Of a DNA stretch of 64,000 nt, positions 18,377 to 27,431 are shown piece after piece. The translations under genes and the position numbers were made by a program. Location: positions 381 to 64,380 of the forward strand of contig JASLYQ010000011.1 of NCBI GenBank assembly GCA_030739735.1, in the 5' to 3' direction. The notes under the pieces are model-generated. The model was given only the letters and a program-made list of their open reading frames with translations, was not told where the DNA came from and did not search any database. Numbering within the stretch: position 1 is the stretch's first letter; each line of letters begins with the position of its first letter. This DNA comes from Alphaproteobacteria bacterium (GTDB lineage: Bacteria; Pseudomonadota; Alphaproteobacteria; UBA7887).

Positions 18377-19132
18377 TCACACACCGGCGTCGGAACGTGT
18401 TTTTCTCGCAGCGATAAGATACTCGACATTCCCTCGCGGCCCGGTAATCGGGCTCTCGATGATGCCCAGAACGCTCCAATCCAACAGCGAATCGAGCCAG
18501 CAGCGGATGCGCTCACAAGCTTCTTCGCGCAGTGCCGGATCTCGGATGACACCATGTTTTCCGACTTGCTCCTTCCTGACCTCGAATTGCGGCTTGATCA
18601 ATGCGACCAGCAGTGCCCCCGGTGCGGCGATCTTAAGCGATGCTGGCAAGATCGTCCGAAGACCGATAAAGCTCGCATCACAAACCACCATATGGATTGC
18701 CTCTGACATTAAGTCAGCATTCAAGTGGCGTGCATTGGTTCGCTCAAGAACCACGACGCGAGGGTTGTTGCGTAAGCGCCAATCGAGCTGCCCATGCCCG
18801 ACATCAATGGCATAAACGCGTGTTGCGCCCTGAGATAGAAGCACGTCCGTAAAGCCCCCTGTCGCTGCGCCGATATCGAGGGCGGCTTGTCCAGAGGGGT
18901 CTATATCGAATCTCTCCAACGCGTGGGCTAGCTTAACACCACCACGGGAGACCCAAGGATAATCGGGTCCCCGAACTTCCAGTGGCGCGTCATCAGAGAT
19001 CTTTTGTCCGGATTTTTCGAGGCGCCGCTCACCAGTGTAAACCTTACCGGCAATAATCAACGCTTGTGCCCGCGTCTCGTTGTCAGCGAAGCCACGCGCT
19101 ACCATCAATGCGTCGACACGAGTCTTGCTCAC
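18377..19132 (-). CDS. tlyA: TlyA-family rRNA 2'-O-methyltransferase
   Basis: A 251-residue protein with an N-terminal S4 RNA-binding domain (about 1-60; VDALMVARGFADNETRAQAL) and an FtsJ-like methyltransferase domain. The SAM site is in ALDIGAATGGFTDVLLSQGA near residue 85, and KPQFE is the conserved late motif. TlyA methylates ribosomal cytidines and was once called hemolysin A. It directly follows ispA, two bases apart, as the last gene of the xseB-ispA-tlyA operon. Confidence 0.92.
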   Translation of the reverse strand: MSKTRVDALMVARGFADNETRAQALIIAGKVYTGERRLEKSGQKISDDAPLEVRGPDYPWVSRGGVKLAHALERFDIDPSGQAALDIGAATGGFTDVLLSQGATRVYAIDVGHGQLDWRLRNNPRVVVLERTNARHLNADLMSEAIHMVVCDASFIGLRTILPASLKIAAPGALLVALIKPQFEVRKEQVGKHGVIRDPALREEACERIRCWLDSLLDWSVLGIIESPITGPRGNVEYLIAARKTRSDAGV

Positions 19133-19134
19133 AA

Positions 19135-20022
19135 TTAGTGGCTGCGCTGTACCATGAAGCGCGCAGCGGCTCGTAATCCATCGGCGCGGTCATCAAAGTC
19201 ATGGAGGTGTGCAACAGCCGACTCAACCAAACCTGCCGCACGGTTTCTGGCTTCGGCAACACCCAAAAATGAGATAAATGTCGCTTTCCCCGCCGCCAGA
19301 TCTTTGCCGACGCCTTTGCCGACTTCCTCGACATCGCCTTCAACATCGAGCAGGTCATCGGCGATCTGGAAAGCAAGACCAAGATCTTTTGCATAACTCG
19401 CGAGCGCGGCCATCTCGCTTGCTGATGCTCTCCCCAGTATGGCCCCAGCTTCACATGATACGGCTATCAGAGCCCCCGTTTTCATCGCCTGCAACGTGAT
19501 GATCGCCTCAAGATCAAGTTTATGTTTTTCTGCCTCCAAATCAATCATTTGACCGCCAACCATGCCATGCCACCCCGCCGCACGCGCCAACGCCAGCACC
19601 AACGCCGCACGGATATTACCGTCGTCGTCTGTGCCACAATCACTCAGCACCTCGAACGCGAGGGTGAGCAACGCATCACCAGCTAGAATGGCCGTGGCCT
19701 CATCAAAAGCTATATGTACTGTCGGCTTGCCACGCCGCAGATCATCGTCATCCATCGCCGGCAAATCGTCGTGAATCAAGGAATAGCAGTGCACCATTTC
19801 AATGGCCGCCGCTGCTCGAAGGGGCCCCTTCCCCACTGCACCAAACAGTTTTGCTGATTCCAACACCAAAAACGGTCGCAGGCGCTTGCCACCGCCCAGT
19901 GCGGCATAGCGCATTGCCTCTATCAAACGGTGATGATCACCTTCAATTTCGGAAATCAGAACAGTAAGTTCCCGTTCGACCGCACCAACGGAGGCTGCCA
20001 ATGCCTCAAGCAGATCGGTCAA
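19135..20022 (-). CDS. ispA: Farnesyl diphosphate synthase-type prenyltransferase
   Basis: A 295-residue trans-isoprenyl diphosphate synthase that condenses isopentenyl diphosphate with allylic partners, probably to farnesyl diphosphate. The first aspartate-rich motif (HDDLPAMDDDDLRRG) starts at residue 85 and the second (QIADDLLDVEGD) lies near 230; GGKRLRP near 44 binds the homoallylic substrate. The start overlaps the xseB stop by four bases. In related genomes dxs normally follows ispA; here tlyA follows directly. Confidence 0.92.
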   Translation of the reverse strand: MTDLLEALAASVGAVERELTVLISEIEGDHHRLIEAMRYAALGGGKRLRPFLVLESAKLFGAVGKGPLRAAAAIEMVHCYSLIHDDLPAMDDDDLRRGKPTVHIAFDEATAILAGDALLTLAFEVLSDCGTDDDGNIRAALVLALARAAGWHGMVGGQMIDLEAEKHKLDLEAIITLQAMKTGALIAVSCEAGAILGRASASEMAALASYAKDLGLAFQIADDLLDVEGDVEEVGKGVGKDLAAGKATFISFLGVAEARNRAAGLVESAVAHLHDFDDRADGLRAAARFMVQRSH

Positions 20023-20300
20023 GTGTCGGTCCCGTCGTCCTCAGATACTGAAGCACTCAAAGAGCCGTCTGGCCCCACAGCAATTCGGCTGATACGCTGC
20101 TCCGCCTGCCGCAATTTTCCCTCGCAATGCCTTTTCAGTGCAGCGCCTCGAGCGTAAGCCTCGATCGCTCCATCAAGGTCGATCTCACCCTCTTCCAGAT
20201 TCCGCACAATTTCTTCCAAGGCCGTCAAGGCCTGCTCAAATGTCATCGCTTCTACATCATCGAAATGATCAGTATCAGCTTGGGATGAGACCCTTGCCAT
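20019..20300 (-). CDS. xseB: Exodeoxyribonuclease VII small subunit
   Basis: A 93-residue, acidic, mostly helical protein with the XseB signature FEQALTALEEIVRNLEEGE followed by LDGAIEAYARGAALKRHC. It is the small subunit that binds in several copies to XseA to cut single-stranded DNA. It is the first gene of the xseB-ispA-tlyA operon and ends in an ATGA overlap with ispA. An ATG slightly inside the frame could also serve as the start. Confidence 0.9.
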   Translation of the reverse strand: MARVSSQADTDHFDDVEAMTFEQALTALEEIVRNLEEGEIDLDGAIEAYARGAALKRHCEGKLRQAEQRISRIAVGPDGSLSASVSEDDGTDT

Positions 20301-20324
20301 TCTTGTCCCCTTTTCGGTCCGACA

Positions 20325-21248
20325 TCACTCGGCCATCAGTGCTCCAATATGGGCCGCAACCGACGTCGCGAGCGCCTGCGGCTCATACCCCCCTTCTAGG
20401 GTCGATACAACACGACCGCTACAGCATTGCTCGGCGGCTTTTACCACTTCCTGCGTTATCCATTTATAATCCTGCTCACTCAGTTGCAATTGGGCCAGGG
20501 GGTCGGCACGGTGCCCGTCGAACCCTGCCGACATAAGTATCAACTCGGGCTGAAATTTGACCATCAGAGGAAGAAATCTCCCCCACGCAGCGCGAAAATG
20601 AGACCCAGAGGCGCCGGGCGGCAACAGCATATTGACCAGATTTCCCACGCCAACATCCGCGACACCGCCCGTTCCGGGATAAAGCCGCATCTGGTGCGTT
20701 GAGCCAAACATCACTGCAGGCTCGTCGGCAAAGGCGGCAGCAGTTCCGTTACCATGGTGCACGTCAAAATCAACAATAGCTACCCGCTCAAGCCCATGCT
20801 CGCCAAGCGCATGTCGAGCCCCCACTGCAACATTGTTGAAAAGGCAAAACCCCATGGAGCGGGTCGGTTCCGCATGGTGTCCAGGTGGGCGAACCGCACA
20901 AAAAGCACGTTTCGCATCGCCCTCCATTACGGCATCAACCGCCGCACACACTGCCCCGGCAGCCCGCAAAGCTGCCTCTCCTGATCCCGGCGACATAACG
21001 GTGTCCGCGTCAATCACGACCCTTCCCACCGCGGGACTGGCCGCCAACAATTGATCCACATAATACTGCGGATGCACGCGACACACCTGCTTGAGTGACA
21101 CTTCTGGCGCCTCACACCGCACCAGACCATCAAAATGATGGGTCTCTAGAATGTCGACTATTGCACGCAACCGATCCGCACGCTCCGGATGATTCGGTCC
21201 GGGATCGTGTTCAAGGAAAATCGGGTGATAATAAAGCTGCACGGCCAT
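20325..21248 (-). CDS. Histone deacetylase-like amidohydrolase
   Basis: A 307-residue enzyme of the arginase/deacetylase fold. The paired histidines in RPPGHHAEP are His124 and His125, and the zinc ligands lie in VDFDVHHGNGT (Asp162, His164) and SAGFDGHRADPL (about Asp250). Bacterial members act on acetylpolyamines or other acetylated amides rather than histones. The frame is open 69 codons further upstream (to 21455), but that part overlaps the divergent efflux gene, so ATG 21248 (MAVQLYYHPIFLEHDPG) is chosen. It sits 25 bases after xseB on the same strand and may join that operon. Confidence 0.9.
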   Translation of the reverse strand: MAVQLYYHPIFLEHDPGPNHPERADRLRAIVDILETHHFDGLVRCEAPEVSLKQVCRVHPQYYVDQLLAASPAVGRVVIDADTVMSPGSGEAALRAAGAVCAAVDAVMEGDAKRAFCAVRPPGHHAEPTRSMGFCLFNNVAVGARHALGEHGLERVAIVDFDVHHGNGTAAAFADEPAVMFGSTHQMRLYPGTGGVADVGVGNLVNMLLPPGASGSHFRAAWGRFLPLMVKFQPELILMSAGFDGHRADPLAQLQLSEQDYKWITQEVVKAAEQCCSGRVVSTLEGGYEPQALATSVAAHIGALMAE

Positions 21249-21408
21249 AGCTACGCTAAAGGCTAAAGTAACATTCCAACAATTCGAACACGCTCCAAAA
21301 CGCAAACGTGGATGTTCAAACAGCAGGTCAGCATTGCGTGTACGCCACTTGTGTGCAAAGCCTTTTGCAGAAATATTCCGTACCAATATTGGGTGAGGGA
21401 AAAACTTT

Positions 21409-22569
21409 GTGCTAGGCCTCGGCAAAACCATAGGCTCTTTGTTCATCCAACTCATCGTCGTCGTCGCCCTGGGGGCCGGCGGTTGGTGGACCTATCAGAA
21501 TCGGGAATCGCTTCCCTTCATTGATGGTGCCGGCGGTGAAACGGATGCAAAAAATGAGCGTCCACCGACCCCTGTGGATATTGCCGGTGCAAGGCTCGAC
21601 TCCGTACTTGTCACACTTGAGGCGATTGGCACTGCTCGTGCGAACGAGTCCATTACGATGATGTCAGACGAGATGGGTTTGGTGTCAAAGATTCATTTTT
21701 CTGAGGGCGCTCAAGTAAATGAAGGAGACATTCTTGTCAGCCTTGACAGTGGTATTCAGCAGGCGGAAATTGAGATCAACCGGGCAGAAATCGCGGTCCA
21801 TCAAGCTCGGTTGGAGAATGCGCGCCAACTCTACGCGCGGGCTGAGCGCCTAAGACAGAGCCAAAACGTGCCTGAAGCACGAGTGGACGAACTTGCTGCG
21901 AACCTCAAAGCGGCGGAGGCGGAGGTCAAGCGTTGGGAGGCTGCACTTACAGCCACACGGGTTCGCCTTTCAAAACGCGAAGTCCGCGCGCCGTTTTCGG
22001 GCCGCCTAGGGATGCGAAACATTTCCGTTGGTGCGCTTGTGGAACCTGGTGATCCAATCGTGACACTTGACGACATCACCACCATAAAACTCGATTTTCA
22101 GGTGCCCGAACGTAATCTCGCCCATCTTCAGCCCAGTCAGGAAGTCACAGCGGAAACTGACGCTTATCCAGGACGTATCTTTTTTGGACGCGTGGCAGCC
22201 ATTGGCAGCCGGATCGACGCTGTCACCAGAGCTGTGAGCGTACGCGCCCTCATCGACAACGCGGACGAGGCTCTCAAGCCTGGGATGTTCCTGCTTGTTG
22301 AACTGGGAGTTTCCATCCGCCATCAAGCAGTGATTATTCCCGAGGAGGCCGTCGTTGCTAATGGTACACAGCAATACGTCTTTATTGTCGATGAAGGTCA
22401 AGCTCGCCAGTCCTCGGTGGAACTCGGACAAAGAATGGTAGGAGAGGTTGAAGTGGTCAGCGGCGTGTTGGCGGGCGAAGCGATCATCGTTGGGGGCGTA
22501 CAAAAAGTAAGAGACGGTGCAAGTGTGGCTCCGCGACCTCCTGCTGCAGAGGCTGTTGCGGCACAATAA
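21409..22569 (+). CDS. RND efflux periplasmic adaptor
   Basis: A 386-residue membrane-fusion protein. A GTG start (GAGGGA ten bases before) leads into one N-terminal hydrophobic anchor, a lipoyl-type half-motif around residue 110, a coiled-coil hairpin rich in Ala, Glu and Arg (about 120-185), and the second lipoyl half (VRAPFSGRLGMRNISVGALVEPGD). It bridges the inner-membrane pump encoded next to it, three bases downstream, and an outer-membrane channel. No TolC-type gene is present in the window. Confidence 0.92.
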   Translation: MLGLGKTIGSLFIQLIVVVALGAGGWWTYQNRESLPFIDGAGGETDAKNERPPTPVDIAGARLDSVLVTLEAIGTARANESITMMSDEMGLVSKIHFSEGAQVNEGDILVSLDSGIQQAEIEINRAEIAVHQARLENARQLYARAERLRQSQNVPEARVDELAANLKAAEAEVKRWEAALTATRVRLSKREVRAPFSGRLGMRNISVGALVEPGDPIVTLDDITTIKLDFQVPERNLAHLQPSQEVTAETDAYPGRIFFGRVAAIGSRIDAVTRAVSVRALIDNADEALKPGMFLLVELGVSIRHQAVIIPEEAVVANGTQQYVFIVDEGQARQSSVELGQRMVGEVEVVSGVLAGEAIIVGGVQKVRDGASVAPRPPAAEAVAAQ

Positions 22570-22572
22570 GCA

Positions 22573-25500
22573 ATGGTTCTTTCCGATACTTCCATAAAAC
22601 GCCCGGTTTTCGCGTCTGTCGTAAGCCTGATTCTCATCATATTCGGCCTATTTGCCTTTGATCGCTTGGCTGTCCGTGAGTACCCGGACATCGATCCACC
22701 AACCGTATCCATCGTCACGCTCTATAAGGGTGCTTCGGCACAGATTATGGAGACACAAGTCACCCAGATCATTGAGGAAGCGATTGCCGGCATTGAAGGC
22801 ATAAAGCTGATCACGTCGAAAAGTCGGGAGGAGAGAAGTCAAGTCGACATCGAGTTCGTTCTGGGACGGAACGTCGATACGGCTGCCAACGACGTTCGTG
22901 ACAAAGTAGCACGCTCGATAGGTAACCTACCACTCGACGTAGAAGCCCCGATCGTCTCAAAAGTTGAGGCGGACGCGCGCCCCATGCTTTGGATCGCGCT
23001 AACAAGCGATGAGTGGGATGCCATCCAGCTAAGTGACTACGCCGACCGGCACCTTGTTGACCGTCTCTCTGTTGTGCCCGGCGTCGCTAAGGTCATGATC
23101 GGCGGCGAAAGAAAGCCAGCCATCAGAATATGGCTCGACCGCAGGGCTATGGCAGCACGCGGGCTTACGGTTCAAGACGTAGAGGCGGCGTTGCTGGCAC
23201 AGAACGTGGAACTCCCTTCTGGGCGAATCGAATCCAACTTACGCGAATTTACGGTGCGCACTGAGTCAGCATTGGTCACACCGGATGAGTTTCGCGACCT
23301 CGTGCTACTGGCGAAGGATGGATACTTAGTACGGCTGCACGAGATCGCCGAAGTTGAACTTGGCACGGAAGAACTGCGGTACGAGGTGCGCGCTAACGGT
23401 GAAGCAGCAATTGGCCTTGGTGTAGTCAAACAGTCAAAAGCTAATGAGTTGGCGATCGCAGAGGGAATTCTGGAGGAGATAGAGAAAATCCGACCTAGTT
23501 TGGCGCGCCAAGTTAAGATGAAAGTCGCCTACGACAAGTCTCGTTTTGTCGATGCATCAATTGACGGGGTATTCCATGCCCTCTTCGTAGCACTCGCCCT
23601 TGTTGTTGGCGTGATATTCGTCTTTCTGCGCAGTCTCCGCGCCACAATTATACCGGCGGTGGCAATTCCTGTGTCGCTAACAGCATCTTTTATGGTCCTT
23701 GCTGCACTTGGATATTCCATCAATGTGCTTACCCTACTGGCCTACGTCCTTGCAGTTGGGCTGGTTGTCGATGATGCAATCGTTGTTCTTGAGAACATTC
23801 ACCGTCGTATAGAACGAGGTGAGCCAGTCTTGCTTGCGAGTTATCGTGGCGCTCGTCAAATTAGCTTTGCTGTAATTGCCACTACGCTTGCGCTGGTCGC
23901 GGTCTTTATTCCGATATCGTTGATGACGGGAAACACCGGGCGCCTATTCAGCGAATTCGGCGTAACCGTCGCGGCCACCGTGCTGTTTTCTGGTCTTGTA
24001 GCCCTGACACTAACACCCATGATGTGTTCAAAATTGCTAGTTTCCAAAGAGCATGAAAGCTTTCTGTATAAAGCGACAGAATTTCTATTTCACCTCCTAA
24101 ACAAGAGCTACGAGCTGCTCCTGCGCGGTACCCTGGCACTACCCGTGGTAATGATTTTCATCGGTCTGGTTATCTCTTTGGTCGCTAAGGGATTCTACGA
24201 TCACATAAACCAGGAATTTGCCCCCACTGAAGATCGTGGCGTCTTTTTAGTCGTCTTAAATGCTCCGGAGGGCGCCACAATCAACTATACCAGGGCCTAT
24301 CTGGAAGAGGCCGAACAAAAGCTGGAATCTCTCTTTGAGAACGGTGAAGCGGATACAATATTTGGAGTTGTCGCGCCTGGTCTGAGCCGCCCGAGCCCTG
24401 TTAATTTCGCGATTGCTTTCGTTGTTCTGGAGCCATGGGCGAAGCGTGAACGTAAGCAACAGGAAATCGTTGCCGAGATGTTTCCCAAACTGTTGGGCAT
24501 TCCCGGTGCAATGGTATTCGCTATCAATCCCCCAAGCTTAAATCAACCTGGCCGAAAAACTCCTGTTCAATTTGTTATCGGCGGCCCGTCCTATGATATG
24601 CTGCGCGAGTGGAGCAGTGTAATTTTGGAAGGGGCCGCGGAGAACCCTAATTTATTAAGCATACAAAGTGATTTCAAAGAGACAAAACCAGAGCTTCGTG
24701 TGGATATTCACCGCGATCGGGCCGCAGATTTAGGGGTCTCAATTCAAGCGATTGGGCGAACACTTGAGACGATGCTCGGGTCACGGTTTGTCAGCACATT
24801 CAATGACAGGGGCGTTCAGTACAATGTCGTCATGCAAGCGCACGACGATGACCGTGTGACGCCAAGTGATCTAACAAACATAAATGTAAGATCAAGTACG
24901 ACGGGAAAACTGATATCGTTATCAAGCTTGGTTACCGTAAGTGAAGCAGCGGGTCCAAAAGAACTCAATCGAGTGGATCGCATGCGCGCGGTCACGATTT
25001 CTACCTCACTCGCGCCGGGCTACACTCTTGGCGAAGCCCTGAGCTATCTCGATGCCCTTGCCCGAGACCGCTTGCCGGGAGAAGCAAGAATTACCTATGG
25101 TGGGCAATCTCGTGAATTTCGTGACTCCTCCTCATCGCTTTTGCTCACATTCATTCTTGCGATCATTATTATTTATTTGGTTCTTGGAGCGCAATTCGAG
25201 AGCTTTATCCATCCATTCATCATTCTTCTATCGGTTCCGCTAGCGGTAACCGGAGCATTAGGCACATTGTTGCTCACTGGCATCACCTTGAATGTCTATT
25301 CGCAGATCGGAATGGTGATGCTAATAGGACTGGTGGCTAAGAATGCTATTCTTATTGTCGAATTTGCGAACCAATTAAGAGAACAAGGCGCTGAGGTACG
25401 TGAAGCAATAATACGCTCCTCGCTTGCTCGCTTCCGACCAATTTTGATGACTACGATCGCAACAGTTTGCGGCGCCATGCCTCTTGCATTCGCCGATGGA

Positions 25501-25731
25501 GCAGGTGCTGAAAGTAGATCGTCTATTGGCTGGGTTATTATTGGTGGTGTAAGTTTTTCTACTATTTTATCTTTATTTATAGTGCCCGTACTATATTCAA
25601 TTCTTGCACGCTTCACGAGGCCATCTAGCCATATTGCCGACCGTTTGCGAAACCTAGAATCAGAATACGTCGATCGCGAGGCGCGTGGCGAGGAAGGTCC
25701 GATTGCGGTCAGCCCGGCACCGGTGAAGTAA
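22573..25731 (+). CDS. RND multidrug/solvent efflux pump
   Basis: A 1052-residue inner-membrane pump of the HAE1 branch (AcrB/MexB-like). The proton-relay helix has the typical paired aspartates in GLVVDDAIVVLENIHRR, and the C-terminal half repeats the helix bundle with a matching GLVAKNAILIVEFANQLRE. Two large periplasmic loops carry porter segments. Together with the adaptor it should export hydrophobic compounds using proton-motive force. The tail is AT-richer than its start. The two genes are transcribed together; no regulator is adjacent. Confidence 0.95.
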   Translation: MVLSDTSIKRPVFASVVSLILIIFGLFAFDRLAVREYPDIDPPTVSIVTLYKGASAQIMETQVTQIIEEAIAGIEGIKLITSKSREERSQVDIEFVLGRNVDTAANDVRDKVARSIGNLPLDVEAPIVSKVEADARPMLWIALTSDEWDAIQLSDYADRHLVDRLSVVPGVAKVMIGGERKPAIRIWLDRRAMAARGLTVQDVEAALLAQNVELPSGRIESNLREFTVRTESALVTPDEFRDLVLLAKDGYLVRLHEIAEVELGTEELRYEVRANGEAAIGLGVVKQSKANELAIAEGILEEIEKIRPSLARQVKMKVAYDKSRFVDASIDGVFHALFVALALVVGVIFVFLRSLRATIIPAVAIPVSLTASFMVLAALGYSINVLTLLAYVLAVGLVVDDAIVVLENIHRRIERGEPVLLASYRGARQISFAVIATTLALVAVFIPISLMTGNTGRLFSEFGVTVAATVLFSGLVALTLTPMMCSKLLVSKEHESFLYKATEFLFHLLNKSYELLLRGTLALPVVMIFIGLVISLVAKGFYDHINQEFAPTEDRGVFLVVLNAPEGATINYTRAYLEEAEQKLESLFENGEADTIFGVVAPGLSRPSPVNFAIAFVVLEPWAKRERKQQEIVAEMFPKLLGIPGAMVFAINPPSLNQPGRKTPVQFVIGGPSYDMLREWSSVILEGAAENPNLLSIQSDFKETKPELRVDIHRDRAADLGVSIQAIGRTLETMLGSRFVSTFNDRGVQYNVVMQAHDDDRVTPSDLTNINVRSSTTGKLISLSSLVTVSEAAGPKELNRVDRMRAVTISTSLAPGYTLGEALSYLDALARDRLPGEARITYGGQSREFRDSSSSLLLTFILAIIIIYLVLGAQFESFIHPFIILLSVPLAVTGALGTLLLTGITLNVYSQIGMVMLIGLVAKNAILIVEFANQLREQGAEVREAIIRSSLARFRPILMTTIATVCGAMPLAFADGAGAESRSSIGWVIIGGVSFSTILSLFIVPVLYSILARFTRPSSHIADRLRNLESEYVDREARGEEGPIAVSPAPVK

Positions 25732-25862
25732 CGAGCCTCCTTAACGACCCGGCCTCACCTTGAGGGCTGTCACCCCCCAAACGAAATCTTCTGCACGCTT
25801 ACCCAATATTTTTCCATATGAGCAAACTTATAGCAGTCTCTATTTTAACCTATTGAAATTAT

Positions 25863-25939
25863 TGGCGCGCCCGGCAGGACTCGAACCTGCGACCTGTGGA
25901 TTAGAAGTCCACCGCTCTATCCGGCTGAGCTACGGGCGC
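25863..25939 (-). tRNA. tRNA-Arg(TCT)
   Basis: A complete 77-base cloverleaf on the minus strand, including the encoded CCA (25863-25865). The acceptor begins GCGCCCG; the D arm has CTCAG and GATAGAG; the anticodon loop is CTTCTAA in a GTGGA/TCCAC stem, giving anticodon TCT. The T arm is GCAGG-TTCGAGT-CCTGC. It decodes AGA. Confidence 0.97.
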
Positions 25940-25943
25940 GCGA

Positions 25944-26188
25944 GATTATTTTGACCCTATCGTAACGGAAGTTGTCAGCGTAGGTCTCGATATTGAGCCT
26001 GTGCTCACCTGGCTCGCTGATCTCGTACGTGTGACCATTGCGCTCGCCAAAAGCGGCCCCCGCCCCACGGCTTGGAAAGCAATGCGAGCTAGCCGCCGGA
26101 ATCGACTGGGTTCATCCAGCCAGCGCCACACATTGCCCAGTCCGAACTGCATCGCAGTCTTGGCCAGCCGATAGATACTTGCCGTCAT
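25944..26188 (-). pseudogene. NDUFS4-like complex I subunit relic
   Basis: On the minus strand from ATG 26188 the frame begins TASIYRLAKTAMQFGLGN, the start typical of the alphaproteobacterial ETC complex I subunit (NDUFS4/PF04800 family). After WRWLDEPSR the similarity jumps to another frame: FPSRGAGAAFGERNGHTYEI and then ETYADNFRYDRV, the conserved family end. About 25 central residues are missing and at least one frameshift is needed. The relic runs into the tRNA-Arg. A long spurious frame crosses both tRNAs in this region. Confidence 0.62.
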
Positions 26189-26225
26189 ATCCGCGTCCTT
26201 GTCGTGCTCCGGTTCACGGTATTCT

Positions 26226-26302
<77 letters not shown>

Positions 26303-26397
26303 ATGGTCAAGAAATGTAGGTATTTGCGCCGCCAGCAGCAACCCCACTCCTATATGATAGTGTCAGCGTCTTAAACAAGCCAGAATGGGGCAGGTCA

Positions 26398-26688
26398 ATG
26401 AGTGTCAATTTCGGGCTGCATGTGAAATCGAAGAAACACTGGGCTAACAACCAGACCTTTCCCGGCAATGCCAAGGAAGAGGCGACCTACTATGCCAAGC
26501 GGCAATATGCTGGGACTTATAACGATAACGAGGAGATGAATCGGGCCTGTGAGAGAGCGATGTCCGAAGCCGTACCTAAGCCGCAACCAGACATGGCTCG
26601 GTCAAAGCCGAGGCAGGCGCCGAGACCAACGGCAAAGACGGTGGCCAAAGCCGGCAGCGGTGCCGGGACACTAGCGAGCATAGGCTGA
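26398..26688 (+). CDS. Small basic hypothetical protein
   Basis: A 96-residue, hydrophilic, strongly basic protein with no signal or membrane segment. The first 60 residues look folded (SVNFGLHVKSKKHWANNQTF); the last 35 are Pro/Arg/Lys/Ala-rich and probably disordered. An AGGTCA-containing purine stretch (GGGGCAGGTCA) ends directly at ATG 26398. It lies 14 bases before the ABC ATPase but I recognise no family. Confidence 0.5.
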   Translation: MSVNFGLHVKSKKHWANNQTFPGNAKEEATYYAKRQYAGTYNDNEEMNRACERAMSEAVPKPQPDMARSKPRQAPRPTAKTVAKAGSGAGTLASIG

Positions 26689-26702
26689 TCCCACCAACCG
26701 CC

Positions 26703-27431
26703 ATGGCACCGGCGGTGTCGATCACGGACGCACAGCTCGGTTATGACGGGGTCGTGCTGTTTGACGGCCTGTCCATGACCTTGGAGGCGGGGCGACTGAC
26801 AGCGCTGCTCGGCCCGAGCGGCATCGGCAAGACTAGCCTATTGCGCCTCATCGCCGGCCTGGCACAACCGAGCGAAAAAGGGCAGGTTGCCTGCAGCGAC
26901 GGTGGCTCGTTGGCCGGACGGGTCGCCTATATGGCGCAGTCCGATCTCCTGCTGCCTTGGCTCAGCGTGGTTGACAACGTTGCCCTTGGCGCCCGCCTGC
27001 GCGGCCAGCCCGCCGATATGACGCGCGCCTGCACCCTGCTTTCAGAGCTTGGTCTTGAGGGTTACGAGGGCGCCTTGCCACAGAGCCTTTCGGTCGGAAT
27101 GCGCCAACGCGCGGCGCTTGCCCGCACCCTCATGGAGGACCGGCCTATCGTTCTCATGGACGAGCCCTTCTCCGGTCTTGACGCGATCACCCGCGCCCGC
27201 CTGCAGGAGCTCGCCGTGAGCACGCTAGCGGGGCGTACAGTTCTACTGGTTACGCACGATCCTCTGGAAGCGATTCGCATCGCCGAGCGTATTGAGGTGA
27301 TGGCCGGCCGCCCGGCCAGCCTCGGCGCGCCCCTAACGCCACCAGGCAGGCCGCCGCGCGACAGCTCGACGCCGGACCTAGCGGCACTCTATGGCGACCT
27401 CATGCGGCGCCTCACGGCGGCCGGATCATAA
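26703..27431 (+). CDS. ABC importer ATPase, ThiZ-like
   Basis: A 242-residue ATPase with Walker A GPSGIGKTS, signature LSVGMRQR, and Walker B IVLMDEPFSG; the D loop (SGLDAITRA) and the H-loop histidine (VTHDPLEA) are present. It resembles the ATPase of NMT1/THI5-type importers for hydroxymethylpyrimidine or similar nitrogen heterocycles. It overlaps the permease start by one base. No TPP riboswitch-like sequence is visible upstream. Confidence 0.85.
   Translation: MAPAVSITDAQLGYDGVVLFDGLSMTLEAGRLTALLGPSGIGKTSLLRLIAGLAQPSEKGQVACSDGGSLAGRVAYMAQSDLLLPWLSVVDNVALGARLRGQPADMTRACTLLSELGLEGYEGALPQSLSVGMRQRAALARTLMEDRPIVLMDEPFSGLDAITRARLQELAVSTLAGRTVLLVTHDPLEAIRIAERIEVMAGRPASLGAPLTPPGRPPRDSSTPDLAALYGDLMRRLTAAGS

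Noticed and set aside
21249-21455. 69-codon upstream extension of the deacetylase-like gene
   Set aside because: It overlaps the divergent RND adaptor start and lies before the conserved family start at 21248.
25760-25954. Plus-strand open frame containing ARPAGLEPATCGLEVHRS
   Set aside because: It is the translation of the antisense strand of tRNA-Arg(TCT); this is a well-known false protein produced by tRNA genes.
26500-26702. TPP riboswitch upstream of the ThiZ-like ATPase
   Set aside because: The conserved CUGAGA and ACCUGA elements of the aptamer are not present before the ATPase or the binding protein.
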